A stretch of DNA of 64,000 nucleotides, from positions 62,001 through 126,000 of the forward strand of contig WGMX01000020.1 in the NCBI GenBank assembly GCA_016124855.1, in the 5' to 3' direction. The position numbers were made by a program, and so were the translations under genes. Origin of the DNA: Anaerolineaceae bacterium. Lineage in GTDB: Bacteria > Chloroflexota > Anaerolineae > Aggregatilineales > Phototrophicaceae. This document shows positions 34,996 to 41,901 of this stretch, in pieces (the stretch's first letter is position 1; each line of letters starts with the position of its first letter). The notes below the pieces were generated by a model that worked only from the letters and a program-made list of their open reading frames with translations, ran no database searches and was not told the DNA's origin.

Positions 34996-36204
34996 ATGAC
35001 TAAAACAATCGCTATTTTCGGCGCACTGGATACCAAAGGACAAGAATTCACCTTCCTCAAATCGGAGATCGAAGCACGCGGTTTTCAAACGCTCGTTGTG
35101 GATACAGGTGTACTCGGTGAACCCGCCTTCCCGCCCGACATCTCCCACGAGCAGGTCGCAACCGCTGGTGGCGCAACGCTGGCTGATTTGATCGCCAAAA
35201 GTGATCGTGGAGAGGCAATGGCAGTCATGCAATCCGGTGCGGCTGCCGTCGCCCGTCTGCTCCACACCGAGGGCAAAATCGATGGCATCATCGGGATGGG
35301 TGGCGGTGGAGGTACATCGGTCGCAACCGCCGCAATGCGCGCTTTACCTGTCGGTTTCCCTAAGTTGATGGTTTCGACCGTCGCTTCGGGTGATACCAGT
35401 GGCTTCGTCGGTCAAAGTGATATCACCATGATGTACTCGGTGGTGGATGTCGCCGGAATCAACCGCATCAGCCGTTTGATTTACACCAACGCCGCCGGAG
35501 CCATCTGCGGCATGGTATCCGGTGAAGCACCGCAGGCCGACGACAAGCCGATCATCGCCGTCAGCATGTTCGGCAATACCACTCGCGCGGTTAATCAAGC
35601 GCGGGGATTACTCGAAGCCGCAGGTTATGAGGTGCTAGTTTTCCACGCCACTGGAAGTGGTGGTCGCACAATGGAGTCACTTGTCGCCGATGGCATGATT
35701 ACCGCCGTCCTCGACATGACCACCACCGAATGGGCAGATGAACTCTTAGGCGGAGTCCTCAGCGCTGGATCAACCCGTTTGGATGCTGCCGCCAAAGCGG
35801 GTATCCCGCAAATCGTCGTTCCCGGCTGCATTGATATGTGCAACTTCTGGGCGCTGGATACCGTGCCAGAAAAGTATAAAAGTCGCAACCTCTACAGTTG
35901 GAATCCCAATATCACCCTGATGCGTACCACACCCGCCGAGAATGAACAGTTGGGGGTCATCTTCGCCGAAAAGCTCAACGCCGCCACTGGCAAGGTGCAG
36001 GTGTATATTCCCATGCGTGGTGTCTCCGAACTCGATCTGGAAGGCAAGCCGTTCTATGATCCGGCAGCCTTACCCGCCTTTGTCGCCTCGCTCAAAGGCA
36101 GGCTTCGCACCGATATTCCGGTTATCGAGATGGATGTGGACATTAATGATCCCCTCTTTGCCGAGACAACCGTCAACGCCCTATTGAAACTAATCAGCAA
36201 ATGA
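34996..36204 (+). CDS. UPF0261 / Tm-1-like ATP-binding protein, copy 1
   Basis: 402 residues, the full UPF0261 length. Family marks are AIFGALDTKGQEFTFLKSEI at the N-terminus, the VVDTGVLGEP strand, GIIGMGGGGGTSVATAAMRA, VSTVASGDTSGFVGQSDITM, VSMFGNTTRAVNQAR and VVPGCIDMCNFWA. It corresponds to the N-terminal half of the tomato Tm-1 resistance protein, whose crystal structure binds ATP; the enzymatic role in bacteria is not established. The gene corresponding to the C-terminal half of Tm-1 lies at 36948-37778, separated here by two small genes. It is a paralogue of 39716-40960 in the same cluster. Confidence 0.88.
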   Translation: MTKTIAIFGALDTKGQEFTFLKSEIEARGFQTLVVDTGVLGEPAFPPDISHEQVATAGGATLADLIAKSDRGEAMAVMQSGAAAVARLLHTEGKIDGIIGMGGGGGTSVATAAMRALPVGFPKLMVSTVASGDTSGFVGQSDITMMYSVVDVAGINRISRLIYTNAAGAICGMVSGEAPQADDKPIIAVSMFGNTTRAVNQARGLLEAAGYEVLVFHATGSGGRTMESLVADGMITAVLDMTTTEWADELLGGVLSAGSTRLDAAAKAGIPQIVVPGCIDMCNFWALDTVPEKYKSRNLYSWNPNITLMRTTPAENEQLGVIFAEKLNAATGKVQVYIPMRGVSELDLEGKPFYDPAALPAFVASLKGRLRTDIPVIEMDVDINDPLFAETTVNALLKLISK

Positions 36205-36253
36205 AAACGATAGTCGGTTATAATAGCCGATAACTTAGCGTGAGGAATACGCC

Positions 36254-36574
36254 ATGAATGCGATACGATTGTCGGCTGTTGTAAACGAAAACCACGAACT
36301 GATTGTTACCCTCCCAGACGATGTACCTATCGGGCCAGTCGAATTGTTGTTGCAACCTCTTGCTGAAGAAGCGTATTCTCTTCAAGAATCTAAAACGGAA
36401 CGTGAAAGGCTCCACGCTCAATTAGCATCTGCGGGTTTGCTTGTAAAACCAGAAGATTTGGGAATTTCTTCATCGGTCAAACCCTTACCACTAGAGGAAA
36501 GACTGAGGATTGGTCGAATGCCAGCGGATGCAAGACCTGTAGAGAGTTTAGTGGATGAAGATCGAGGACGATAA
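36254..36574 (+). CDS. Small antitoxin-like protein
   Basis: 106 residues. The start AIRLSAVVNENHELIVTLPD, followed by DVPIGPVELLLQP, is the short beta-rich N-terminus seen on many small proteins encoded upstream of PIN-type toxins in cyanobacteria and Chloroflexota. A charged helical tail with ERERLHAQLASAGLL and PLPLEERLRIG follows. No PIN gene follows; instead an unrelated small gene comes next. Antitoxin function is inference from the N-terminal pattern only. The gene lies between the two halves of a Tm-1-like pair. Confidence 0.5.
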   Translation: MNAIRLSAVVNENHELIVTLPDDVPIGPVELLLQPLAEEAYSLQESKTERERLHAQLASAGLLVKPEDLGISSSVKPLPLEERLRIGRMPADARPVESLVDEDRGR

Positions 36575-36587
36575 AGGTGAAAAACTG

Positions 36588-36890
36588 ATGCCTGTTCAGG
36601 TTCAAAAAGAAATGCTTCACGAGGGAAAACCCGGTATATCAACGATGACGTTCAGTCTCGTCAGCTATGATGCTATGGATCATATAACCAAAGAACTTAC
36701 TGGACGAGATAAGCCTTCTTCGTTCGCCTCGATGATACATGAGGCAAAGAAACCTTATATTTTGTTTCGAAGTGATTTATTCCCCGGAGATGTAGAGGTT
36801 CCATATGAGCAACTTATCAGTGAATACGAAGGGGTTGATTTCGAAAGTGTTTACCTTGAAATCAATACCAAATGGTCGCCAATAAAATAA
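36588..36890 (+). CDS. Hypothetical small protein following the antitoxin-like gene
   Basis: About 100 residues from ATG 36588, preferred because AAAGGTG lies about 10 nt upstream; an ATG at 36555 would overlap the previous gene by 20 nt and has no ribosome site. The sequence has alternating strands and helices (STMTFSLVSYDAMDHITKEL, KPYILFRSDLFPGDVEVPYE). I recognise no domain. Its tight spacing after the antitoxin-like gene suggests a two-gene unit, possibly a toxin partner, but there is no direct evidence. Confidence 0.5.
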   Translation: MPVQVQKEMLHEGKPGISTMTFSLVSYDAMDHITKELTGRDKPSSFASMIHEAKKPYILFRSDLFPGDVEVPYEQLISEYEGVDFESVYLEINTKWSPIK

Positions 36891-36947
36891 CAACTAAAAC
36901 GGCAGACAAATTATTCTAAGCACCAATACTTATAAAGGCACATCATA

Positions 36948-37778
36948 ATGGCTATTCCCCGCGAAGAAATTCTACGCCGCTTACAGGCGCAGCGCGCCGC
37001 TGGTAAACCGATCATCGGTACAGGTGCAGGCACAGGCATCTCCGCCAAGTTTGAAGAAGCAGGCGGCACTGACCTGATTATCATCTACAACTCCGGTCGC
37101 TATCGCATGGCCGGTCGCGGCTCTCTGGCGGGGTTGATGGCTTACGGCGATGCCAACGCCATTGTCATGGAGATGGCTGGTGAAGTGCTGCCAGTTGTCA
37201 AAAATACGCCTGTGCTGGCAGGTGTTAATGGGACTGATCCGTTTCGCGTCATGCCCTACTTCCTCAAACAGGTTAAAGACATTGGCTTTTCGGGTGTCCA
37301 AAACTTCCCCACCGTTGGCTTATTCGATGGCATCATGCGCCAAAATCTCGAAGCGACCGGCATGGGCTACGACAAAGAAGTTGATATGATCGGCCTCGCA
37401 CACAAAATGGACTTGTTCACCTCGCCTTATGTTTTTAATCCTGACGAAGCCCGTGCCATGACCAACGCAGGTGCGGATTTGCTCGTATGTCATCTCGGTT
37501 TAACCACTGCCGGAACGATTGGCGCAGGCGTTGCTCCATCTTTAGACGATGCCATCAAGCGGGTCATGGAAATGGCCGATGCGATTTGGTCGATCCGTAA
37601 AGAGGCGCTGGTGATTTGTCACGGTGGGCCGTTTGATGAACCGGAGAATGTCGGCAAAGCGCTCAAGCAGATGCCGGGGATTGCGGGCTTCTATGGCGCA
37701 TCCAGTGCTGAGCGCCTGCCGATTGAACGTGCCATCACTGCACAAGTCGCAGCCTTTAAAGACCTGAAACTCGGATAA
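36948..37778 (+). CDS. PEP-hydrolase-like TIM-barrel protein (Tm-1 C-domain type)
   Basis: 276 residues, the whole of the PEP_hydrolase/TIM-barrel family. Marks are [92 protein letters not shown] and [17 protein letters not shown], ending [14 protein letters not shown]. In fungi and plants this domain is fused after UPF0261 (as in Tm-1); here the two are separate genes of one cluster. The name implies cleavage of a phosphoenolpyruvate-like C-P or C-C bond, but activity is unproven. Confidence 0.87.
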   Translation: MAIPREEILRRLQAQRAAGKPIIGTGAGTGISAKFEEAGGTDLIIIYNSGRYRMAGRGSLAGLMAYGDANAIVMEMAGEVLPVVKNTPVLAGVNGTDPFRVMPYFLKQVKDIGFSGVQNFPTVGLFDGIMRQNLEATGMGYDKEVDMIGLAHKMDLFTSPYVFNPDEARAMTNAGADLLVCHLGLTTAGTIGAGVAPSLDDAIKRVMEMADAIWSIRKEALVICHGGPFDEPENVGKALKQMPGIAGFYGASSAERLPIERAITAQVAAFKDLKLG

Positions 37779-37791
37779 CGGAAATAGCTTT

Positions 37792-37819
37792 TTGACAGGA
37801 AATAATAGCGCGTTACAAT
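37792..37819 (+). promoter_or_regulatory. Sigma70 promoter of the GntR gene
   Basis: TTGACA (37792-37797), a 16-bp spacer and TACAAT (37814-37819) form a near-consensus promoter. Transcription would start around 37826, so the operator at 37834-37852 lies just downstream, a position suited to repression of the regulator's own gene. Confidence 0.7.
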
Positions 37820-37833
37820 ATGCACTCGCGGCC

Positions 37834-37852
37834 TGTATACAGGCTGTATACT
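37834..37852. promoter_or_regulatory. Double-palindrome operator, site 2
   Basis: TGTATACAGGCTGTATACT differs from site 1 (23169-23187) only at one centre base and the last base. It lies between the promoter and the start codon of the GntR gene, as expected for autoregulation. Confidence 0.78.
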
Positions 37853-37939
37853 GAAATGGAAGTAATTGGAAATACCGGGCAAATGTTAAAGTAGGCACTC
37901 GACGCTTAAGTTATCAATGAGTGCTTAAAACAAACCACT

Positions 37940-38641
37940 ATGGGAAGACTAGAAAACTACCTCGCCGAACAATCATCGCACCTACTGGATGGCGACTCCA
38001 TGCGCCGCAGCGAGGTGGCCTATATGCGCATTAAAGACGCGCTGCAACATGCCGGACTGGAACCGGGCGAACCTTTATCCGAACCGCAGCTTTCTAAAAT
38101 GCTTGGGATTAGTCGAACACCTGTGCGCGAGGCTTTACAGCAGTTGGCGCAAGAGGGCTTGGTGCAAGTGATTCCGGGGCGGGCGGTGACTGTCGCCTCG
38201 CGGTCTGTTCAAGATGTGCTGGATGTCATCCATATGCGCTCGCTGCTTGAACCGGAATTGGCACGGTTAGCTGCCGAATCTGCCAGCGAAAAACAGCGTA
38301 AGACCTTTAGCGACACCATGAACGATATGGAAACCGCATTACGTGATGACGATTACAACGCATGGTCGAAGGCCGACGTAATCTTCCATGACACGATGAG
38401 CAAAGCCTGTCCTAATCCATTACTGGGTGAAACAGTGGTCATGCTGCGTAACCGTGTGCATCACCTCGCCAAAACCGACTCGCGGCATAATCCGGCGCGT
38501 TTAGCCGCCTGTACCGCAGAACACCGCCGTATTGTGGATGCGCTACTTGCACGCAGCGGCAAAGGTGCAGAAGAAGCCATGCGTGATCATCTCAACATTC
38601 TACGCGAGAGTATGTTCAACAAACTGATGTATGGGCAATAA
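37940..38641 (+). CDS. GntR-family transcriptional regulator (FadR/FCD type)
   Basis: 233 residues. The winged helix at about residues 21-88 has YMRIKDALQHAGLEPGEPLS followed by EPQLSKMLGISRTPVREALQQLAQEGLVQV, a classic GntR recognition helix. The FCD effector domain follows (VLDVIHMRSLLEPELARLAA, then VIFHDTMSKACPN with Asp/His metal-type ligands, and CTAEHRRIVDALLARSGKGA). It probably senses a sugar acid or related ligand of the pathway and represses the transporter operon and itself through the two matching operators. ATG 37940 has no clear ribosome site; ATG 38000 would leave the winged helix nearly intact. Confidence 0.9.
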   Translation: MGRLENYLAEQSSHLLDGDSMRRSEVAYMRIKDALQHAGLEPGEPLSEPQLSKMLGISRTPVREALQQLAQEGLVQVIPGRAVTVASRSVQDVLDVIHMRSLLEPELARLAAESASEKQRKTFSDTMNDMETALRDDDYNAWSKADVIFHDTMSKACPNPLLGETVVMLRNRVHHLAKTDSRHNPARLAACTAEHRRIVDALLARSGKGAEEAMRDHLNILRESMFNKLMYGQ

Positions 38642-38653
38642 AAATTGTTGTTT

Positions 38654-38677
38654 GTAGGGGCGGACGGCTGCCCGCCC
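38654..38677. repeat. GTAGGGGCGG...CCGCCC hairpin
   Basis: GGGCGG (38658-38663) pairs with CCGCCC (38672-38677), preceded by TGTAG, just after the GntR stop. It is another member of the window's REP-like hairpin family and may terminate the GntR transcript. Confidence 0.6.
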
Positions 38678-38760
38678 AATCAAAAATAATGAGGTTAGTC
38701 TGCGTGGGCATTTATCAAAATTGGCTCACGTTTATTTAAAAACTAGAGGAGAAATTCAAT

Positions 38761-39645
38761 ATGAAAATTTGTATGCACAACTGGATGCGCCCTGAACCGA
38801 TTGAGCATACCATCGACCGCATGGTGCGTTTCGGCTATGACGGTATCCAGATTATGGGTGAGCCGCGCAAATATGACTGGAAGCAGGTGCGCAGCCTCCT
38901 CGACAAAAATAACCTCCAATGCTTTGGCTCGGTCAGCATCATGGGGCGCGGGCGTGACCTGATTCACGCTGATCCGTGGTATCGCGAGATGACCGTTCAA
39001 TACCTCAAGGAATGTCTCGATATGGTTCATGCGCTGGGCGGAAAAATATTTACACTCGTCCCCAGCGAAGTCGGCAAAATCGTAGCTATGTCCGACGCTG
39101 AAACCGAATGGGGTTATGCGGTCGAGGGCATTAAACAGGTTGATGGACATGCCCAAAAACTTGGCATTCGAATTGGTTTGGAACCCCTGAACCGCTTCGA
39201 AACCAACTTCCTCAACCGGCATGACCAAGCCATTAAACTCGCACAGGATGTCGGTGGGAATGTTGGCGTGTGCCTCGATGCGTTCCACATCAACATTGAA
39301 GAAGCCGATATGTTTGAAGCCATTGCAACTACGGCTAAGGGCGGTTGGCTGGTTGACTTCCATGTGGCGGATAACAATCGCCGCCCACCGGGAGAAGGTG
39401 CGCTCGACTGGAAGAAGATCATTTCGACCCTCAAATCGAATGGTTACGACAACCAGTTAACCAGTGAATTTGTTGTGCCGCTTGATCGTTCACCCTTGGC
39501 GAAAAAGATGGGCGAATCCGGCACCACCGCGACTGAGGCCGAACTCAAGTTCATCCGCGATCATGGCAGCGACTTGATGCCTGACTCGGAATATTCCAAG
39601 CACGTTGAAAATACGATTAAGCATCTGCGGGCGAGCGGTGCGTAA
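38761..39645 (+). CDS. Sugar isomerase/epimerase, D-tagatose 3-epimerase-like TIM barrel
   Basis: 294 residues. ICMHNWMRPEPIEHTIDRMV at the N-terminus is followed by the epimerase signature RIGLEPLNRFETNFLNRHDQ (first Glu), VGVCLDAFHINIEEADM (Asp, His), VDFHVADNNRRPPGEGALDW (His and substrate loop) and LTSEFVVPLDRSP (last Glu). The signature segments are close to those of the protein at 29580-30431, so the two may act on different epimers of one substrate. AGGAG precedes the ATG. The next gene is the second UPF0261 copy. Confidence 0.88.
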   Translation: MKICMHNWMRPEPIEHTIDRMVRFGYDGIQIMGEPRKYDWKQVRSLLDKNNLQCFGSVSIMGRGRDLIHADPWYREMTVQYLKECLDMVHALGGKIFTLVPSEVGKIVAMSDAETEWGYAVEGIKQVDGHAQKLGIRIGLEPLNRFETNFLNRHDQAIKLAQDVGGNVGVCLDAFHINIEEADMFEAIATTAKGGWLVDFHVADNNRRPPGEGALDWKKIISTLKSNGYDNQLTSEFVVPLDRSPLAKKMGESGTTATEAELKFIRDHGSDLMPDSEYSKHVENTIKHLRASGA

Positions 39646-39657
39646 ACACAAAAATGT

Positions 39658-39682
39658 TGTAGGGGCGCACGGTTGTGCGCCC
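39658..39682. repeat. TGTAGGGGCGCAC-GGTT-GTGCGCCC hairpin
   Basis: Perfect 8-bp stem (39663-39670 with 39675-39682) and a GGTT loop, with the same core as the hairpin at 32511-32530. It separates the epimerase gene from UPF0261 copy 2. Confidence 0.7.
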
Positions 39683-39715
39683 AATTTATTGTTTATTTGA
39701 AATAGGATTATTGCT

Positions 39716-40960
39716 ATGGCGACCGTTTTATTGATCGGTACGCTGGATACCAAAGGACCGGAAACGGCTTACCTACGGGATAGTGTGCGCCGGCTGGGGT
39801 GTGACACGCTGGTACTCGACTCGGGCATTTTGGGCGAAGCAGTCGGCATTCAAGCCGATTTCACCCGTGAGGAAGTCGCGATTGCGGCTGGAACGACGAT
39901 TGATGCGCTGCGAAATGCTGGAACACGCGGAAAAGCGGTCGAAGGCATGTTAAAGGGTGTCCGTAAATTGACGCTCGACCTGTTAGCAGAGGGCAAGATA
40001 CACGGCGCGGTGGCGTTGGGTGGAGCAGAAGGCTCGGTGCTGGCAGCAGCCGCCATGAAAGACTTACCGATTGGTTTCCCCAAGTTGATTGTCTCTCCCA
40101 TTGCATCCGGTCAGCGCAAGTTCGCGCCCTTCGTAGGTACCCGCGATGTGATGGTGATGCATTCCATCGTCGATATTCTCGGCCTCAATCCCATCAGCAA
40201 AACGGTGTTTGACAGCGCAGCGGCAGCAGTCGCGGGTATGGCGAAGGAATATGAAGCCAAGAACCTCACCCCTAGCCCCTCTCCGCAAGCAGAGAGGGGA
40301 AATAAAAAAGCTGTCGCAGCGACCATGCTGGGAAACACAACCAAGCCACTGATGCGGGTACGTCCGTGTGTAGAAGCGATGGATATGGATTTTGTGATCT
40401 TCCATGCCAACGGTGTGGGCGGTGTGGCGATGGAAGAACTGATCGAGCAAGGGCAGTTCACCGCCGTTTTGGATTACACCCTGAGCGAAGTCGCCGGACA
40501 GATCGCGGGAGGTTTCCATGTGGGTGGATCGGGACGGATGGATGCAGCAGCTCAAGCGGGTGTGCCACAGGTGATTGTACCGGGGTGCTTGGACTTCATC
40601 GTGTTCGGCGCGAAGCATGAAGTGCCGGAGCAGTTTAAAGATCGACCGACGTACTACCATAATCCGGAGTTCACGCTGGTACGCACCACGCCGGAGGAAC
40701 AAATCAAGGCGACACAGTTTGTCCTCGACAAGCTCAACCGGTCTACCGGAAAAGTGACGGTTGTCGTTCCACTCGGCGGCGCATCGGTGATGGACATTGA
40801 GGGCGGTGCGTTTTATATGCCGGAACTCAACCGACAGTGTTGGGACATACTCAAAAATGGTTTGAAAGCGGGCATCCGTTACCGAGAGGTCGATGCCCAT
40901 ATTAACAGTGATGTGTTCGCAGACGCAGTATTTGAGGAACTCAAGCAAATACTGATTTAA
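39716..40960 (+). CDS. UPF0261 / Tm-1-like ATP-binding protein, copy 2, with repeat-derived insert
   Basis: 414 residues. The same family blocks occur as in copy 1: VLLIGTLDTKGPETAYLRDS, LDSGILGEAV, AVALGGAEGSVLAAAAMKD, SPIASGQRKFAPFVGTRDVM, TMLGNTTKPLMRVR and VPGCLDFIVFGAKHE. It lacks the GGGGGTS glycine run of copy 1 (GGAEGS instead), so the nucleotide site may differ. Between GMAKEYEAK and AVAATMLGNTT it carries an extra stretch NLTPSPSPQAERGNKK, encoded by a CTCACCCC/GAGAGGGG intergenic-type repeat inserted in frame (40264-40302). The gene end overlaps the start of an ACCACAGAGA repeat. Confidence 0.87.
   Translation: MATVLLIGTLDTKGPETAYLRDSVRRLGCDTLVLDSGILGEAVGIQADFTREEVAIAAGTTIDALRNAGTRGKAVEGMLKGVRKLTLDLLAEGKIHGAVALGGAEGSVLAAAAMKDLPIGFPKLIVSPIASGQRKFAPFVGTRDVMVMHSIVDILGLNPISKTVFDSAAAAVAGMAKEYEAKNLTPSPSPQAERGNKKAVAATMLGNTTKPLMRVRPCVEAMDMDFVIFHANGVGGVAMEELIEQGQFTAVLDYTLSEVAGQIAGGFHVGGSGRMDAAAQAGVPQVIVPGCLDFIVFGAKHEVPEQFKDRPTYYHNPEFTLVRTTPEEQIKATQFVLDKLNRSTGKVTVVVPLGGASVMDIEGGAFYMPELNRQCWDILKNGLKAGIRYREVDAHINSDVFADAVFEELKQILI
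40264..40302. repeat. In-frame intragenic copy of the CCCCTCTC/GAGAGGGG repeat
   Basis: CTCACCCCTAGCCCCTCTCC, loop, AGAGAGGGGA. Its stem CCCCTCTC (40276-40283) with GAGAGGGG (40292-40299) matches the intergenic members at 21370 and 32573. It encodes LTPSPSPQAERG, which has no counterpart in the UPF0261 copy at 34996. Confidence 0.85.
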
Positions 40961-40977
40961 CCACAGAGACACAGAGA
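40959..40977. repeat. AACCACAGAGACACAGAGA repeat
   Basis: The same 19-nt word lies at 32450-32468, and a slightly changed inverted copy is at about 15082-15099. It overlaps the last two bases of the stop codon of UPF0261 copy 2. Confidence 0.65.
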
Positions 40978-41013
40978 GAATACAGAAAAGACAAGAAGCA
41001 GGAGACAGGAATT

Positions 41014-41901
41014 ATGGCAGCACCACGCTCAGCAAAATCATTGAATTTCCCCTCATTTTGTATGGGAGATTTGAGCTACGTTGATATACAAGAATACCTG
41101 AAACACTCGGATACGATCCTCATTCCCAAGGCCAGTTTGGAACAGCACGGCCCACACCTTCCTCTCTATTGCGATACCATCACTTCAACCGAAGTCGCGA
41201 CCCGCGCGGGTGAACAAGCCGGTATCCTCTACACGCCGACGTTGTGGTTGGGTTATTCACCGCAACATATGCGCGCACCGGGTTTTGGCGCAGGCACAAT
41301 CACCCTCCGCGCCGATACTTACCTCAATGTGCTTTATGACATCGGGCGCAGCTTGGTGCATCATGGTTTCAAGCGGTTGATTTTTGTCAACGGCCATGGT
41401 TCGAACGTCAAAGTGGTTGATCCGGTGCTGCGACGTTTACGCAACGAAACCGGCGCGTTGATCGCCTACTACAAACCCTACGCTGAACGTTATATCGGCA
41501 TGTTGAAGGATGTGCTGGAAGGGCCGGTTGAGGAAACCCCCGGCTGGCACGCGGGCGAACTGGAAACCTCGCAGGTGTTGGCCCATAACGCCAAGCTGGT
41601 ACGGATGGATCGGGCAAAGACGGATAAAGCTCATGCGCCCAAGTGGCTGGGCGAGGCATGGGCGAAGAAAGACGGGATGCCGGACGCCGAGTTCCAAGGG
41701 TATCAATACTTCAACTTCCCCTTTGACCACGAAGAATTTACCGACTCTGGCACGATGGGTGTTCCGCAGCGCGGGACAGCAGCCAAAGGCGAGGAGGCTT
41801 TTAAGCGCTTCACCAATCACCTGATTGACGCGGTGGAAGAACTCGAAAAGGTCGAGGTCACCATCAAAAATCAGGATTGGAGCGAGGGGAAAGCATGGTA
41901 A
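41014..41901 (+). CDS. Creatininase-family hydrolase
   Basis: 295 residues. The metal-binding start is ILIPKASLEQHGPHLPLYCD (Glu, His, Asp ligands), followed by HMRAPGFGAGTITLRADTYL, RLIFVNGHGSNVKVVDPVLR (His) and TPGWHAGELETSQVLA (final Glu). Family members hydrolyse cyclic amides or, in the Thermotoga inositol pathway (IolN, from memory), open a diketo-cyclitol ring; others act on formylamino-pyrimidines. With an inositol-type dehydrogenase and epimerases in the same cluster, a ring-opening or lactam/ketone hydrolase role is plausible. Its stop overlaps the next gene by 7 nt. Confidence 0.85.
   Translation: MAAPRSAKSLNFPSFCMGDLSYVDIQEYLKHSDTILIPKASLEQHGPHLPLYCDTITSTEVATRAGEQAGILYTPTLWLGYSPQHMRAPGFGAGTITLRADTYLNVLYDIGRSLVHHGFKRLIFVNGHGSNVKVVDPVLRRLRNETGALIAYYKPYAERYIGMLKDVLEGPVEETPGWHAGELETSQVLAHNAKLVRMDRAKTDKAHAPKWLGEAWAKKDGMPDAEFQGYQYFNFPFDHEEFTDSGTMGVPQRGTAAKGEEAFKRFTNHLIDAVEELEKVEVTIKNQDWSEGKAW

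Noticed and set aside
40064..40972. Long antisense frame over UPF0261 copy 2
   Set aside because: Composition and lack of motifs indicate a shadow of the plus-strand gene, whose paralogue confirms the true frame.
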